From positions 1 to 22,146 of the forward strand of contig SSTA01000150.1 in NCBI GenBank assembly GCA_009469685.1: DNA of 22,146 bases, read 5' to 3'. Of the stretch, positions 10,201 through 18,210 are shown one piece after another (position 1 is the first letter of the stretch; each line of letters begins with the position of its first letter). The DNA is from Azonexaceae bacterium. Lineage in GTDB: Bacteria > Pseudomonadota > Gammaproteobacteria > Burkholderiales > Rhodocyclaceae. Under the pieces are notes generated by a model. It saw only the letters and a list, made by a program, of their open reading frames with translations, was not told the DNA's origin and did not search any database. The position numbers were made by a program, and so were the translations under genes.

Positions 10201-10442
10201 CCGAGGGGCGTCCTCACATCGTCGATATGATCAAGAACAACGAGATCGTTCTCATCATCAATACCGTGGAAGAAAAGCGCGGCGCCATCCAGGATTCCCG
10301 TTCCATCCGCACCTCCGGCCTGCAGGCCCGGGTGACCATGTACACCACCATCTGGGGGGCTGAAGCGGCGGCGGAGGGGATGCGCAACCGGAGCGATCTG
10401 GTGGTGTATCCTATCCAGACCCTGCACGCGCAGCTTCACTGA
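7236..10442 (+). CDS. carB: Carbamoyl-phosphate synthase large subunit
   Basis: A 1068-residue CarB of full family length. It uses two ATP, bicarbonate and ammonia delivered by CarA to make carbamoyl phosphate. It shows the typical internal duplication: a first half (about 1-400) starting [22 protein letters not shown] and a second half (about 555-935) containing the parallel motif [19 protein letters not shown], each an ATP-grasp unit with the Gly-rich loop (TLGGTGGGI in the first, [10 protein letters not shown] in the second) and the metal/ATP signature ([40 protein letters not shown]). An oligomerisation region lies between them. The C-terminal MGS-like allosteric domain (about 936-1068) would bind UMP/ornithine-type effectors in the known enzymes. 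It follows carA by 18 bases and ends just before an intrinsic terminator. No frameshift or truncation is seen. Confidence 0.99.
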   Translation: MPKRTDIQSILIIGAGPIIIGQACEFDYSGAQACKALREEGYKVILVNSNPATIMTDPEMADVTYIEPITWQVVAKIIDQERPDALLPTMGGQTALNCALDLDREGILAKFGVELIGASKEAIDKAEDREKFKDAMTKIGLGSARSAIAHSMEEAHQVQASIGFPTIIRPSFTLGGTGGGIAYNTEEFETICKRGLEASPTHELLIEESLLGWKEYEMEVVRDKADNCIIICSIENLDPMGVHTGDSITVAPAQTLTDKEYQIMRNASIAVLREIGVDTGGSNVQFSINPKDGRMIVIEMNPRVSRSSALASKATGFPIAKVAAKLAVGYTLDELANEITGGKTPASFEPSIDYVVTKVPRFAFEKFPTADSTLTTQMKSVGEVMAIGRTFQESLQKALRGLEVGVDGFNLKSVDPETIDEQLARPSPDRLWYVADAFGVGMSVEKVFDLTKIDPWFLVQIKEIVDLELLIEKRTLDSITVDELRYLKRKGFADRRLAYLTKTSESAVRERRHALGVRPVYKRVDTCAAEFATGTAYMYSTYEEECEAQPTDKQKIMVLGGGPNRIGQGIEFDYCCVHAAMAMREDGYETIMVNCNPETVSTDYDTSDRLYFEPLTLEDVLEIVAVEKPVGVIVQYGGQTPLKLALALEANGVPIIGTTPESIDIAEDRERFQKLLQELGLKQPPNRTARTEADALRLAAEIGYPLVVRPSYVLGGRAMEIVHEQKDLERYMREAVKVSNDSPVLLDRFLNDACEVDVDALSDGEEVIIGGVMEHIEQAGVHSGDSACSLPPYSLGKEIQEELRRQTKLMAKALNVCGLMNVQFAIKDDQVYVLEVNPRASRTVPFVSKATGLQLAKIAARCMAGKSLRAQGVTAEVIPPYYSVKEAVFPFVKFPGVDTILGPEMKSTGEVMGVGTDFAEAFVKSQLAAGVRMPRSGKAFLSVKDGDKAKAVEVARHLSEAGFHLVATRGTAHAIEAAGLPVQSVNKVTEGRPHIVDMIKNNEIVLIINTVEEKRGAIQDSRSIRTSGLQARVTMYTTIWGAEAAAEGMRNRSDLVVYPIQTLHAQLH

Positions 10443-10453
10443 ACAACTCACCG

Positions 10454-10496
10454 GACCGCCGGGGACGCCAACGAGGCGCCGGCGGTCTTGCTTTTT
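10454..10496 (+). terminator. Intrinsic terminator after carB
   Basis: GACCGCCGG (10454-10462) pairs perfectly with CCGGCGGTC (10479-10487). Inside it, CGCC (10466-10469) can pair with GGCG (10475-10478) around an AACGA loop. The stem is followed by TTGCTTTTT (10488-10496). It starts 11 bases after the carB stop and its T-run ends only 12 bases before the greA ATG, so it separates carAB from greA and overlaps the greA leader. Confidence 0.8.
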
Positions 10497-10508
10497 GCTG
10501 GAAGAACC

Positions 10509-10985
10509 ATGAGCAAGATTCCCCTGACCGTAACCGGTGCCGAGCAACTGCGCGCCGAACTGCATCGCCTCAAGACCGTCGATCGTCCCAGTGTGGTGGC
10601 GGCCATCGCCGAGGCGCGCTCCCATGGCGATCTTTCGGAAAATGCCGAGTACGACGCGGCCAAGGAGCGCCAGGGCTTTATCGAGGGGCGTATCCAGGAA
10701 GTCGAGGCGAAGCTCTCGAATGCCCAAATCATCGATCCGGGGCTGCTGGACGCCGACGGCCGCTGCGTTTTCGGTGCTACGGTGGAAATGGAAGATCAGG
10801 ATAGCGGCGATACCGTGACCTACCAGATCGTCGGCGAGGACGAGGCCGACCTCAAGGTCGGCAAGATTTCGGTCAATTCTCCGGTGGCTCGAGCGCTGAT
10901 CGGCAAGTACGCGGGCGACATCGCTCAAGTCCAGGCGCCGGGCGGCATGCGCGAGTACGAAATCATCGACGTTCGTTATCAGTAG
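10509..10985 (+). CDS. greA: Transcription elongation factor GreA
   Basis: A 158-residue GreA, exactly the usual size. It enters the RNA polymerase secondary channel and stimulates cleavage of backtracked RNA. The N-terminal antiparallel coiled coil (about 1-75) contains the acidic tip residues D41 and E44 in [15 protein letters not shown]. The C-terminal FKBP-like domain (about 80-158) ends in the typical [14 protein letters not shown] ... YEIIDVRY. The ATG at 10509, following GGAAGA, gives the normal MSKIPLT start; an in-frame ATG-like upstream start would only add non-conserved residues read from the terminator. It lies 66 bases after carB, directly downstream of an intrinsic terminator. 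Whether it is transcribed by read-through or from its own promoter cannot be decided from sequence. Confidence 0.98.
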   Translation: MSKIPLTVTGAEQLRAELHRLKTVDRPSVVAAIAEARSHGDLSENAEYDAAKERQGFIEGRIQEVEAKLSNAQIIDPGLLDADGRCVFGATVEMEDQDSGDTVTYQIVGEDEADLKVGKISVNSPVARALIGKYAGDIAQVQAPGGMREYEIIDVRYQ

Positions 10986-11103
10986 GATCTGCAGCGCAAT
11001 GCAGCCAGCGCCGACACGTTTCCCAGGCCCTTTGTCCCCTGCAGCCCGAGGGAGCGCGTCTGGCCGGCGGCGTTTTCCTGACATTGGCGAGTGCTTGAGG
11101 TAA

Positions 11104-11565
11104 GTGCGTACCCTTGCGGAAACGTTTTATCGCTGGGTACTGGTGCTGTGGATCGGCGGTCACTGTACCGTGGGTTACCTCGTGGCGCCCTTGCTGTTCA
11201 CCGGCCTGGGCGATCGGCAATTGGCGGGACTCGTGGCGGGGAGATTCTTTGCGCTGATCGGGTGGATAGGCCTCGCCGGAGGCGCTTATCTCCTGTTATT
11301 CCTGATCGCACGCTGGAGGGCGTCGGCGTGGAAGCGTTCGGTGTTCTGGTTGACGCTTACGCTCCTGATGCTTGTTGCGGTCGGCCAGTTCGGCATTCAA
11401 CCGCTCATGGCTCAGTTCAAGGCCGATGCGTTGCCCCGGGACGTCATGGATATCGCCCTGCGCGACCGTTTCGTGCTCTGGCATGGCCTTTCCCAGGTGG
11501 TGTACGGGATCGAGACGTTGCTTGGCCTTTGGCTGGCGGCGTGGATGGACCGGGGCCTACGCTGA
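11104..11565 (+). CDS. DUF4149 domain membrane protein of unknown function
   Basis: A 153-residue integral membrane protein with about four predicted helices: roughly residues 11-33, 46-69, 80-99 and 128-147. The conserved features are the start F-Y-R-W-x-L-V-L-W-I-G-G and the motif RDRFVLWHGLSQVVYGIETLLGLW, typical of DUF4149 proteins that follow greA in betaproteobacteria. Its function is not known. The start is a GTG at 11104 immediately preceded by an in-frame TAA, so no longer form is possible; GAGG at 11097-11100 is the likely ribosome site, though at short spacing. The 118 bases between greA and this gene hold a weak 5-bp hairpin (CTGCA/TGCAG, 10989-11004) and nothing else I can name. 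It converges on yhbY. Confidence 0.85.
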   Translation: MRTLAETFYRWVLVLWIGGHCTVGYLVAPLLFTGLGDRQLAGLVAGRFFALIGWIGLAGGAYLLLFLIARWRASAWKRSVFWLTLTLLMLVAVGQFGIQPLMAQFKADALPRDVMDIALRDRFVLWHGLSQVVYGIETLLGLWLAAWMDRGLR

Positions 11566-11570
11566 GACGA

Positions 11571-11604
11571 CGAGGCATCCGGACCCGCGCAGCAAGCTGC
11601 CTCG
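11571..11604. terminator. Weak inverted repeat between the convergent DUF4149 and yhbY genes
   Basis: CGAGGCA (11571-11577) and TGCCTCG (11598-11604) form a perfect 7-bp stem with a 20-base loop in the 68-base convergent gap. There is no T-run on either strand, so it is at best a weak or Rho-assisted bidirectional stop. Confidence 0.25.
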
Positions 11605-11633
11605 CCTCCGCTTCCCCGGGGCGTGCGTGGAGG

Positions 11634-11975
11634 TCAGTTCTGGTACGAGCGCTTGGTGCGCGGCGGTGCCCTGCGTGCCGCGCGCTTGGCAGGAGCGTTG
11701 TCGGGCGGGGCGGGGCGCCAGACCACCAGCAGTTTGCCGATGTGCTGGACCGGTGCTGCCTCCAACTGCTCGCAGATGGCGGCGAGATAGTCCTGGCGCG
11801 CCTTCCGGTCGTCGCCATAGACGCGCACCTTGATCAATTCGTGGGCTTTGAGACAGGTGTCGATTTCCTTCAGGACGGCATCGGTCAGACCGTTTTCCGC
11901 GATCGAAACGACGGGATTCAGACTGTGGGCCCGAGCGCGCAGCGCGCGTCGTTGATCGGCGGATAATTGCAGCAT
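11634..11975 (-). CDS. yhbY: YhbY family (CRM domain) ribosome-associated RNA-binding protein
   Basis: A 113-residue protein built from one CRS1/YhbY (CRM) RNA-binding domain (about residues 1-95): SADQRRALRARAHSLNPVVSIAENGLTDAVLKEI contains the GxT-type loop, followed by HELIKVRVYGDDRKAR. The C-terminal tail (about 96-113) is basic (KRAARRAPPRTKR), which suits RNA binding. In E. coli YhbY associates with pre-50S particles, so a role in large-subunit assembly is the family expectation. The ATG at 11975 has an AAAGG ribosome site on the minus strand at good spacing. It is divergent from rlmE, another 50S-related gene, with 31 bases between the start codons; the same divergent arrangement exists in E. 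coli. Confidence 0.93.
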   Translation of the reverse strand: MLQLSADQRRALRARAHSLNPVVSIAENGLTDAVLKEIDTCLKAHELIKVRVYGDDRKARQDYLAAICEQLEAAPVQHIGKLLVVWRPAPPDNAPAKRAARRAPPRTKRSYQN

Positions 11976-12006
11976 GGAAAACCTTTCGAAAACGGCATTT
12001 TAGCGA

Positions 12007-12624
12007 ATGGCCAGAACCAGAACCAGCAAAGCGTGGATGCAGGAGCACGTGACCGATCCCTTCGTTCAACGGGCGAAGAAGGAAGGGTGGCGATCCCGCG
12101 CCGCCTTCAAGCTGATGGAAATCGACGACAAGGACGCCTTGCTGAAAAGGGGCGAGGTTGTTGTCGACCTGGGGGCGACCCCCGGAGGCTGGTCCCAGGT
12201 GGCCGCCAAGCGGGTGGGTGAGGGCGGTTTGGTTTTCGCGCTCGACCTTCTCGCCATGGAGCCCGTCCACGGCGTCCACTTCATTCAGGGAGATTTCCGG
12301 GAGGACGCAGTCCTCCATCAATTGGAGGTTCTGCTCGGCGGAAGGCAAGTGGGACTTGTAATGTCCGACATGGCCCCCAATATGTCTGGCGTGAACCTGG
12401 TTGACCAGGCCCGAGTGATGCACCTCGCGGAACTCGGACTGGAATTCGCCAAGGCGCACTTGAAACCGCAGGGCGCGTTCTTGGTCAAAGTTTTTCAGGG
12501 CAGTGACTACGCTGCCTTCCTGAAGGCCATGCGGGAAACCTTTTTGACCGTGGCGGTCAGGAAACCCGAAGCTTCCCGCGACCGCAGTCCCGAGCTTTAT
12601 CTGCTCGGGCGTACGTTGCGCTGA
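12007..12624 (+). CDS. rlmE: 23S rRNA (uridine-2'-O-)-methyltransferase RlmE (FtsJ/RrmJ)
   Basis: A 205-residue RlmE, which methylates the 2'-O of U2552 in 23S rRNA of the 50S subunit using S-adenosylmethionine. Seen: the N-terminal WMQEH...RSRAAFKL block; the SAM-binding motif [24 protein letters not shown]; and VKVFQG. The K-D-K-E catalytic tetrad is complete as K35, D121, K161 and E196, each offset by three from the E. coli residues K38, D124, K164, E199. The ATG at 12007 aligns with known N-termini, but the preceding bases (CATTTTAGCGA) hold no Shine-Dalgarno sequence. It is divergent from yhbY. An 8-bp palindrome TTTCGAAA (11984-11991) lies in the 31-base gap. It is followed by ftsH after 57 bases. 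Confidence 0.97.
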   Translation: MARTRTSKAWMQEHVTDPFVQRAKKEGWRSRAAFKLMEIDDKDALLKRGEVVVDLGATPGGWSQVAAKRVGEGGLVFALDLLAMEPVHGVHFIQGDFREDAVLHQLEVLLGGRQVGLVMSDMAPNMSGVNLVDQARVMHLAELGLEFAKAHLKPQGAFLVKVFQGSDYAAFLKAMRETFLTVAVRKPEASRDRSPELYLLGRTLR

Positions 12625-12635
12625 AGGATTTTGTT

Positions 12636-12641
12636 TAAAAT
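12636..12641 (+). promoter_or_regulatory. Putative -10 element of an ftsH promoter
   Basis: TAAAAT matches the -10 consensus in five of six bases and lies 40 bases before the ftsH start, in an A+T-rich patch that stands out in this GC-rich sequence. The best -35 candidate (TTGCGC, 12616-12621) is at a short spacing of 14 bases. No CTTGAAA-type heat-shock -35 is evident, so sigma32 control is not supported. Confidence 0.35.
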
Positions 12642-12681
12642 GACGCTTTTAAGGCTCCGTGCAGCGTAAAGGAGAGCAAGC

Positions 12682-14565
12682 TTGAACAACATGTTCAAAA
12701 ACCTGGCGATCTGGCTCATCATCGGTCTCGTGCTGATGACTGTATTCAATCAGGTCAGCAATCGCCAGGTGTCCCAGGCCTCGATGGAATATTCGCAGTT
12801 CATCGAGGAAGTGAAGCAGGGACGCATCGCCAAGGTGGTCATGGAGGGGCGTACCCTCAAGGCCACGACCACCGAGGGCAAAAAGGTGGTGTCCTACTCG
12901 CCTGGGGATATCTGGCTGGTGTCCGATCTCCTCAAGTACGGAGTCAAGGTCGAGGCCAAACCCGAGGAAGAACCTTCATTCCTGATGAATCTCTTCGTCA
13001 GCTGGTTCCCCATGCTTCTCCTCATCGGGGTCTGGGTCTTTTTCATGCGGCAGATGCAGGGGGGCGGCCGTGGCGGTGCCTTCTCCTTCGGGAAATCGCG
13101 CGCCCGCATGACTGACGAGGCGCAGAACACTGTCACCTTTGCCGACGTTGCGGGTTGCGACGAGGCCAAGGAAGAAGTGCAGGAACTGGTCGACTTTCTC
13201 CGGGATCCCTCGAAATTCCAGAAACTGGGTGGCCGCATTCCCAAGGGCGTACTGATGGTAGGCAACCCGGGGACCGGCAAGACCCTGCTCGCCAAGGCCA
13301 TCGCCGGCGAGGCCAAAGTCCCGTTCTTCAGCATTTCCGGTTCGGACTTTGTCGAAATGTTCGTCGGCGTGGGCGCCGCCCGCGTCCGCGACATGTTCGA
13401 GAACGCCAAGAAACACGCTCCCTGCATCATCTTCATCGATGAAATCGACGCCGTCGGTCGTCATCGCGGCGCCGGCCTCGGCGGCGGCAACGACGAGCGG
13501 GAACAGACGCTCAATCAGCTTCTGGTGGAAATGGATGGTTTCGAAGGCCACGCCGGCATCATCGTCATCGCCGCCACCAATCGCCCCGATATCCTGGATC
13601 CCGCACTGTTGCGACCGGGGCGCTTCGATCGCCAAGTCGTGGTTCCCCTGCCGGATATCCGCGGCCGCGAGGAAATTCTCAAGGTACACATGCGCAAGGT
13701 GCCGATTGCCGGCGACGTCAAGGCCGACATTCTGGCCCGCGGCACACCGGGCATGTCGGGGGCGGATTTGGCCAACCTGGTCAATGAAGCGGCGCTCTTC
13801 GCGGCGCGTTCCAACAAGCGCCTCGTGGATATGGAGGATTTCGAGCAGGCGAAGGACAAGATTTTCATGGGCGCCGAGCGCAAATCCATGATCATCACGC
13901 CGGAAGACAAGCGGAAGACCGCCTACCATGAGTCGGGACACGCCATCATCGGTTCCCTTCTTCCCGGGTGCGACCCGGTACATAAGGTCACGGTCATCCC
14001 CCGGGGGCGCGCTCTCGGTGTGACGTGGTCGCTGCCGGAGCGGGATCGCTTCAGCCTGTATCGCGATCAGATGCTGGCCCAGATCTGCATGCTCTTTGGC
14101 GGTCGGGCCGCAGAGGAGCTGTTCGTCGAGGATATCTCGACCGGAGCGTCGAACGACTTCGAACGGGCGACCGGAATCGCGCGGGACATGGTGACCCGCT
14201 ACGGCATGTCCGATGTGCTCGGGCCCATGGTCTACGCCGAGAACGACGGTGAAGTCTTTCTAGGCCGCTCGGTGACGACTCACAAGAACGTTTCCGAGGT
14301 CACGATGCAGAAGGTGGATGGCGAAATCCGGCGCATCGTCGACGAGCAGTACGGGCGGGCGATCAGCCTCCTGACGGAGCATCGCGACAAGGTGGAAGCG
14401 ATGACTCAGGCGCTGCTCGAGTGGGAAACCATCGATGCCGAGCAGATCGCCGACATCATGGCCGGAAAACCGCCCCGTCCTCCCAGGCCCTCCCAGGGGA
14501 CGCCGATGAGCGTTCCCCCGGCCGGCAAATCTGGAGCGGAGCCCAGCGCTCCAGCGACGGCCTGA
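12682..14565 (+). CDS. ftsH: ATP-dependent zinc metalloprotease FtsH
   Basis: A 627-residue FtsH, a membrane-anchored hexameric AAA+ protease that degrades membrane and short-lived regulatory proteins. Order: TM1 (about 5-23), periplasmic domain (24-98), TM2 (about 99-120), AAA+ domain with Walker A GNPGTGKT (194-201), Walker B IIFIDEID and the second region of homology [17 protein letters not shown], then the M41 protease domain with HESGH (H416, E417, H420) and the third zinc ligand D492 in SNDFERAT. A Pro/Ala-rich tail follows. The start is taken as TTG at 12682, because GGAG (12671-12674) sits 7 bases before it; the ATG at 12691 would be 16 bases away. It lies 57 bases after rlmE, as in E. 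coli rlmE-ftsH, and is closed by a strong terminator. Confidence 0.98.
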   Translation: MNNMFKNLAIWLIIGLVLMTVFNQVSNRQVSQASMEYSQFIEEVKQGRIAKVVMEGRTLKATTTEGKKVVSYSPGDIWLVSDLLKYGVKVEAKPEEEPSFLMNLFVSWFPMLLLIGVWVFFMRQMQGGGRGGAFSFGKSRARMTDEAQNTVTFADVAGCDEAKEEVQELVDFLRDPSKFQKLGGRIPKGVLMVGNPGTGKTLLAKAIAGEAKVPFFSISGSDFVEMFVGVGAARVRDMFENAKKHAPCIIFIDEIDAVGRHRGAGLGGGNDEREQTLNQLLVEMDGFEGHAGIIVIAATNRPDILDPALLRPGRFDRQVVVPLPDIRGREEILKVHMRKVPIAGDVKADILARGTPGMSGADLANLVNEAALFAARSNKRLVDMEDFEQAKDKIFMGAERKSMIITPEDKRKTAYHESGHAIIGSLLPGCDPVHKVTVIPRGRALGVTWSLPERDRFSLYRDQMLAQICMLFGGRAAEELFVEDISTGASNDFERATGIARDMVTRYGMSDVLGPMVYAENDGEVFLGRSVTTHKNVSEVTMQKVDGEIRRIVDEQYGRAISLLTEHRDKVEAMTQALLEWETIDAEQIADIMAGKPPRPPRPSQGTPMSVPPAGKSGAEPSAPATA

Positions 14566-14580
14566 TTGAGGGTCTAGACC

Positions 14581-14611
14581 GAAACCGGGAGTTCGCTCCC
14601 GGTTTTCGTTT
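14581..14611 (+). terminator. Intrinsic terminator after ftsH
   Basis: AAACCGGGAG (14582-14591) pairs perfectly with CTCCCGGTTT (14596-14605) around a TTCG tetraloop, followed by TCGTTT. It begins 16 bases after the ftsH stop, and its T-rich tail ends about 5 bases before the folP ATG, leaving no room for a separate folP promoter downstream of it. Confidence 0.85.
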
Positions 14612-14616
14612 CCGCT

Positions 14617-15453
14617 ATGAACGTCCTCTGTTGCCGAAGCCATCGCCTGTCCCTTGATCGACCCCTGATCATGGGGATCGTGAATCTGACGCCGGATTCG
14701 TTTTCGGGCGACGGGCTGACCGGAGACCCGCGCGTTGCGGTGGGCCATGCCCTGCGCCAGTGGGAGGAGGGGGCGGATATTCTCGACCTCGGGGCTGAAT
14801 CGTCGCGCCCCGGTGCCCGTCCCGCCAGCCTCGCGGAGGAGTTGGCTCGCCTGCTGCCCGTGCTCGAGGCTGTGACGGGTTGGGGGATTCCGGTTTCGGT
14901 CGATACCAGCAAGCCAGAGGTCATGAAAGCTGCCTTGGCTGCGGGGGCAGTGATGATTAACGATATCACCGCGCTCGCGAATCCGGATGCGCTGGCAGTC
15001 GTGTCGGCTTCAGACTGCGGAATTTGCCTCATGCACATGCAGGGGGAACCGCGTACCATGCAGGCCGGTCCGGTCTATGGCGACGTGGTTGCGGAAGTGG
15101 CGGCCTTTCTCGCCAATCGAGTCGCTCTTTGCCGGGAAGCGGGGATTGCGGAATCCCGGATCGTCGTCGATCCCGGGTTCGGATTTGGCAAGACCCTGGA
15201 GCACAATCTTGCCCTCATGCGAGCGCTGGATCGCTTGGCACCGGTTGGAATCCCGGTCCTGGCGGGAATATCCCGCAAGTCCATGCTTGGGACGATTACC
15301 GGGCGGCCGGTGGGGGAGCGATTGGCGTCCAGCGTGGCCGCTGCTCTACTGGCGGTCGAGCGCGGCGCCCGTATGGTCAGAGTCCATGACGTTGCGGCAA
15401 CCAAAGATGCACTGGCCGTTCTGGCGGCCTTCAAGGAGGGAGAACAACCATGA
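14617..15453 (+). CDS. folP: Dihydropteroate synthase
   Basis: A 278-residue DHPS, the sulfonamide target. It condenses p-aminobenzoate with hydroxymethyl-dihydropterin pyrophosphate in folate synthesis. Seen along the TIM barrel: [17 protein letters not shown] (about 18-34), [12 protein letters not shown] (the usual DIGGESTRPGA with G-to-A and T-to-S changes), [53 protein letters not shown] and the C-terminal [12 protein letters not shown]. The ATG at 14617 gives a normal N-terminus but has no Shine-Dalgarno sequence and lies 5 bases beyond the ftsH terminator. Transcription probably depends on read-through from ftsH or on a promoter inside ftsH. It overlaps glmM by 4 bases (ATGA), indicating translational coupling. 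Confidence 0.97.
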   Translation: MNVLCCRSHRLSLDRPLIMGIVNLTPDSFSGDGLTGDPRVAVGHALRQWEEGADILDLGAESSRPGARPASLAEELARLLPVLEAVTGWGIPVSVDTSKPEVMKAALAAGAVMINDITALANPDALAVVSASDCGICLMHMQGEPRTMQAGPVYGDVVAEVAAFLANRVALCREAGIAESRIVVDPGFGFGKTLEHNLALMRALDRLAPVGIPVLAGISRKSMLGTITGRPVGERLASSVAAALLAVERGARMVRVHDVAATKDALAVLAAFKEGEQP

Positions 15454-16802
15454 GCAGAAAATACTTCGGTACCGACGGCGTTCGCGGCCGGGTCGGCCAA
15501 TCGCCCATTACCCCGGACTTCGTCATGAAGCTCGGTTATGCGGCCGGCAAGGTGCTCGTCTCGCGCGAGCAACGACCCCACGGCACCCGTCCGGCGGTGC
15601 TCATCGGCAAGGACACGCGCATTTCCTGCTATATGCTGGAGGCGGCTCTCGAGGCGGGTTTTTCCGCAGCCGGCGTCGACGTCTCGCTGGTTGGGCCCTT
15701 GCCGACTCCGGCGATCGCCTACCTGACCCGCGCCCTGCGCCTGCAGGCAGGCATCGTCATCTCGGCGTCCCATAACCCCTATTACGACAATGGGATCAAG
15801 TTCTTTTCGGCCCAAGGGACCAAGTTGCCGGACGAGGTCGAATTGGCCATCGAAGCTGCCCTCGATTCGGCCATGGAGTGTGTTCCGAGTTCGGATCTGG
15901 GGCGGGTGCGCCGGATCGAGGACGCCCGCGGCCGCTACATCGAATTCTGCAAGAGCACCTTTCCCAACGATCTCGACCTGCGGGGGCTGCGCATCGTCGT
16001 CGATTGTGCCCACGGGGCCGGCTATCACGTGGCGCCCGACGTATTCCACGAGCTTGGCGCCGAGGTCATTCCCATCGCTGTCCAACCCAACGGTTTCAAT
16101 ATCAACGACAACGTCGGGGCGACTGCGCCGCGGGCGCTTTGCGAGGCGGTCCTGACCCATCGCGCCGATCTGGGCATCGCCCTCGACGGCGACGGAGATC
16201 GGGTGCAGATGGCCGACGCCGCCGGCAATCTGTATGACGGCGACCAACTGCTCTACGCCATGGTCAAGAGTCGGTCGCGGCATGGCAAGGTTGCGGGCGT
16301 CGTCGGAACCCTGATGACCAATCTCGCCCTGGAACATGCCCTGGCCAGACTCGACATTCCCTTCGCCCGCGCGGCGGTCGGCGACCGTTACGTGGTCGAG
16401 ATGCTGCTCGAAAAAGGCTGGCTCTATGGCGGCGAGAATTCCGGTCACCTGCTGGCGCTCGACCGCCATACCACCGGCGACGGCATCATTGCCGCTCTCC
16501 AGGTACTTGTCGCCTTAAGGGAGGAGGGGGGAGACCTGCGCCGGCTCCTGGGCTCACTTCCTCTTTATCCCCAGAAACTCGTCAACGTCCAGATCAAGCG
16601 CGGCTTCCCCTGGAAGGACGACCCCGGTATACAGGCGACCCGCGAGGCCGTCGAGGCGGAACTTGCCGGTCGTGGCAGGGTTCTCCTGAGAGCTTCGGGG
16701 ACTGAGCCCCTGCTGCGCGTGATGGTCGAAGGGGAGGATTCGGCGCAAGTCGTTCGCTTGGCGGAGAAGCTGGCCCAGGCCGTCCGCGACGCCATCCAAT
16801 AG
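15450..16802 (+). CDS. glmM: Phosphoglucosamine mutase
   Basis: A 450-residue GlmM, which interconverts glucosamine-6-phosphate and glucosamine-1-phosphate for UDP-GlcNAc, peptidoglycan and LPS synthesis. Seen: the N-terminal [11 protein letters not shown]; the active-site serine loop ISASHNP with the phosphorylated Ser107; the Mg2+ loop DGDGDR (D246, D248, D250); the sugar-binding GGENSGH; and the C-terminal phosphate-binding [15 protein letters not shown]. These are the GlmM-type rather than phosphomannomutase-type signatures. The start ATG overlaps the folP stop as ATGA and is preceded by AAGGAGGGAG, an unusually strong ribosome site located inside the folP coding region. ftsH-folP-glmM synteny matches E. 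coli. Confidence 0.98.
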   Translation: MSRKYFGTDGVRGRVGQSPITPDFVMKLGYAAGKVLVSREQRPHGTRPAVLIGKDTRISCYMLEAALEAGFSAAGVDVSLVGPLPTPAIAYLTRALRLQAGIVISASHNPYYDNGIKFFSAQGTKLPDEVELAIEAALDSAMECVPSSDLGRVRRIEDARGRYIEFCKSTFPNDLDLRGLRIVVDCAHGAGYHVAPDVFHELGAEVIPIAVQPNGFNINDNVGATAPRALCEAVLTHRADLGIALDGDGDRVQMADAAGNLYDGDQLLYAMVKSRSRHGKVAGVVGTLMTNLALEHALARLDIPFARAAVGDRYVVEMLLEKGWLYGGENSGHLLALDRHTTGDGIIAALQVLVALREEGGDLRRLLGSLPLYPQKLVNVQIKRGFPWKDDPGIQATREAVEAELAGRGRVLLRASGTEPLLRVMVEGEDSAQVVRLAEKLAQAVRDAIQ

Positions 16803-16813
16803 CGGGTCCTTCC

Positions 16814-16843
16814 TTGACCGGAAACGCTTGGGCCGGTTAGAAT
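16814..16843 (+). promoter_or_regulatory. Putative sigma70 promoter of tpiA
   Basis: TTGACC (16814-16819) and TAGAAT (16838-16843) are separated by 18 bases in the 74-base gap after glmM. The predicted start near 16850 gives a leader of about 27 nt before the tpiA ATG. This is the best-matching promoter in the window; it probably drives tpiA-secG-tRNA-Leu and perhaps nuo. Confidence 0.65.
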
Positions 16844-16876
16844 TCGAAAGTTTTGCAACCCAAGATTGGCCAAGCA

Positions 16877-17626
16877 ATGCGGCAAAAATTCGTCGCCGGA
16901 AACTGGAAAATGAACGGCAGCCTACAGGCCAATTCGGCTTTGGTTGCTGGCTTGTCGTCGGGTTTGTCCGGGGTTGCCGCGGAAGTTGCTCTCTGTGTCC
17001 CCTTTCCCTATCTTGCCCAGTGCGCCGGTCTAATCGCCGGTTCCGCGGTTGCCCTCGGGGCTCAGACGGTCAGCGAGCATGACAAGGGGGCTTACACCGG
17101 GGAAGTTTCGGGTTCCATGTTGCGCGAGTTTGGCTGCCGCTATGTCATTGTCGGGCACTCGGAGCGGCGCGCGCTCTATGGCGAGAGTGACGATGCTGTT
17201 GCCGCCAAGTTCGTCGCGGCCCAGTCCGCCGGATTGATTCCGATTCTCTGCGTCGGCGAGTCGCTTGCCGAACGCGAGGCGGGGCAAACGGCTTCGGTGG
17301 TTCTGCGACAACTCGACGCGGTGCTCGAGCGGGCCGGGGTGGCCGCCTTCGGCGATGCGGTTGTGGCCTACGAACCCGTCTGGGCCATCGGAACCGGCAA
17401 GACGGCTAGCGCGGCTCAGGCGCAGGAAGTTCATGGCGTGATTCGTGGTCGGCTTGCTGGGCTCGATTCCGGAGTGGCGTCCGGAGTGAGAATTCTTTAT
17501 GGCGGCAGCGTCAAGCCGCAAAACGCAGCGGAGTTGTTCGGACAGCCCGACATTGACGGGGGCCTGATTGGCGGCGCGTCGCTGGTCGCCGACGATTTCC
17601 TGGCCATTTGTCGCGCAGCTGGTTGA
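16877..17626 (+). CDS. tpiA: Triosephosphate isomerase
   Basis: A 249-residue TIM-barrel enzyme that interconverts dihydroxyacetone phosphate and glyceraldehyde-3-phosphate in glycolysis and gluconeogenesis. Catalytic residues are visible: N9 and K11 in AGNWKMNG, H94 in IVGHSERR, and E166 in [12 protein letters not shown], followed by the flexible loop 6 and the phosphate-binding [12 protein letters not shown]. The ATG at 16877 gives the standard [14 protein letters not shown] start; an in-frame TTG at 16853 would add eight residues but lies at about the predicted transcription start, so it is rejected. The ribosome site is weak. secG follows after 10 bases. Confidence 0.98.
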   Translation: MRQKFVAGNWKMNGSLQANSALVAGLSSGLSGVAAEVALCVPFPYLAQCAGLIAGSAVALGAQTVSEHDKGAYTGEVSGSMLREFGCRYVIVGHSERRALYGESDDAVAAKFVAAQSAGLIPILCVGESLAEREAGQTASVVLRQLDAVLERAGVAAFGDAVVAYEPVWAIGTGKTASAAQAQEVHGVIRGRLAGLDSGVASGVRILYGGSVKPQNAAELFGQPDIDGGLIGGASLVADDFLAICRAAG

Positions 17627-17636
17627 GATTGGACCT

Positions 17637-18008
17637 ATGAACTTGATTTTTCCCATCGCATTGACGATCCACATCCTGGCAGCTCTGGGCATCATCGGAC
17701 TCGTCCTGATGCAGCACGGCAAAGGGGCGGATATGGGCGCGGCCTTCGGTAGCGGCGCCTCGGGCAGTCTGTTTGGCGCCTCGGGCTCGGCAAATTTCCT
17801 GAGTCGGACGACCGGGATACTGGCGGCGGTCTTTTTCGTCACCAGTCTGACGCTCGCGTATGTGGCCTCCAGCAAACCAAAAACGACTGGCAGCCTCATG
17901 CAGGAGTCTGTACAATCGCAGCCTGCTCCAGCGCCTTCCACTGCAGGGCAAGAGGCGCCGGTGGTGCCGGCGGACCAGGGTTCCAAGGCCAAAGAAATAC
18001 CGAAGTAG
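17637..18008 (+). CDS. secG: Protein translocase subunit SecG
   Basis: A 123-residue SecG, the small accessory subunit of the SecYEG translocon. Two membrane helices are seen (about 4-21 and 52-75), separated by the conserved Gly/Ser-rich loop [36 protein letters not shown], the family hallmark. A C-terminal cytoplasmic tail (about 80-123) is rich in Pro, Ala, Gln and Ser and has low complexity, as is common in betaproteobacteria. The ATG at 17637 follows tpiA by 10 bases. The frame extends upstream into tpiA, but only this start gives TM1 at the N-terminus. secG followed by tRNA-Leu(GAG) also occurs in E. coli (secG-leuU). Confidence 0.95.
   Translation: MNLIFPIALTIHILAALGIIGLVLMQHGKGADMGAAFGSGASGSLFGASGSANFLSRTTGILAAVFFVTSLTLAYVASSKPKTTGSLMQESVQSQPAPAPSTAGQEAPVVPADQGSKAKEIPK
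17887..17916 (+). promoter_or_regulatory. Weak candidate promoter for the tRNA-Leu/nuo region, inside secG
   Basis: CTGGCA (17887-17892) and TACAAT (17911-17916) are spaced by 18 bases inside the secG tail, about 150 bases before the tRNA. The match is fair but could be chance. No better promoter is visible between secG and the tRNA. Confidence 0.2.
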
Positions 18009-18062
18009 TGCAAGGGGGTCGCGACTCGCACGAGTCCTCGCGGGTGGCGGCTTAAAAAACGT

Positions 18063-18147
18063 GCCGACGTGGTGAAATTGGTAGACACGCTATCTTGAGG
18101 GGGTAGTGGCGTAAGCTGTGCGAGTTCGAGTCTCGCCGTCGGCACCA
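18063..18147 (+). tRNA. tRNA-Leu (anticodon GAG)
   Basis: An 85-nt class II tRNA with genome-encoded CCA (18145-18147). The acceptor stem GCCGACG (18063-18069) pairs perfectly with CGTCGGC (18137-18143), with discriminator A at 18144. The D-arm (GGTGAAATTGGTAGACAC type), the anticodon stem CTATC/GGTAG with loop TTGAGGG (anticodon GAG at 18097-18099), a long variable arm and the T-arm CGAGTTCGAGTCTCG are all present. It reads CUC and CUU leucine codons. It lies between secG and nuoA; the E. coli equivalent leuU also follows secG. No clear T-rich terminator separates it from nuoA. Confidence 0.97.
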
Positions 18148-18210
18148 AGAACGAGGGGGTCGCTCACTGGCGGGCGATTCCACGACAACAATCTGATATG
18201 ACGGCGGATC

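Noticed and set aside
9036..11084. A 682-codon open frame on the minus strand opposite carB and greA
   Set aside because: It is the same antisense artefact; it spans the carB terminator and two conserved plus-strand genes and has no recognisable domain.
12616..12641. Sigma32 heat-shock promoter before ftsH
   Set aside because: There is no CTTGAA-type -35 or CCCCAT-type -10; only a sigma70-like TAAAAT is present.
18148..18210. Possible terminator after tRNA-Leu
   Set aside because: Only a 4-bp TCGC/GCGA pairing without a T-run is visible, too weak to call.
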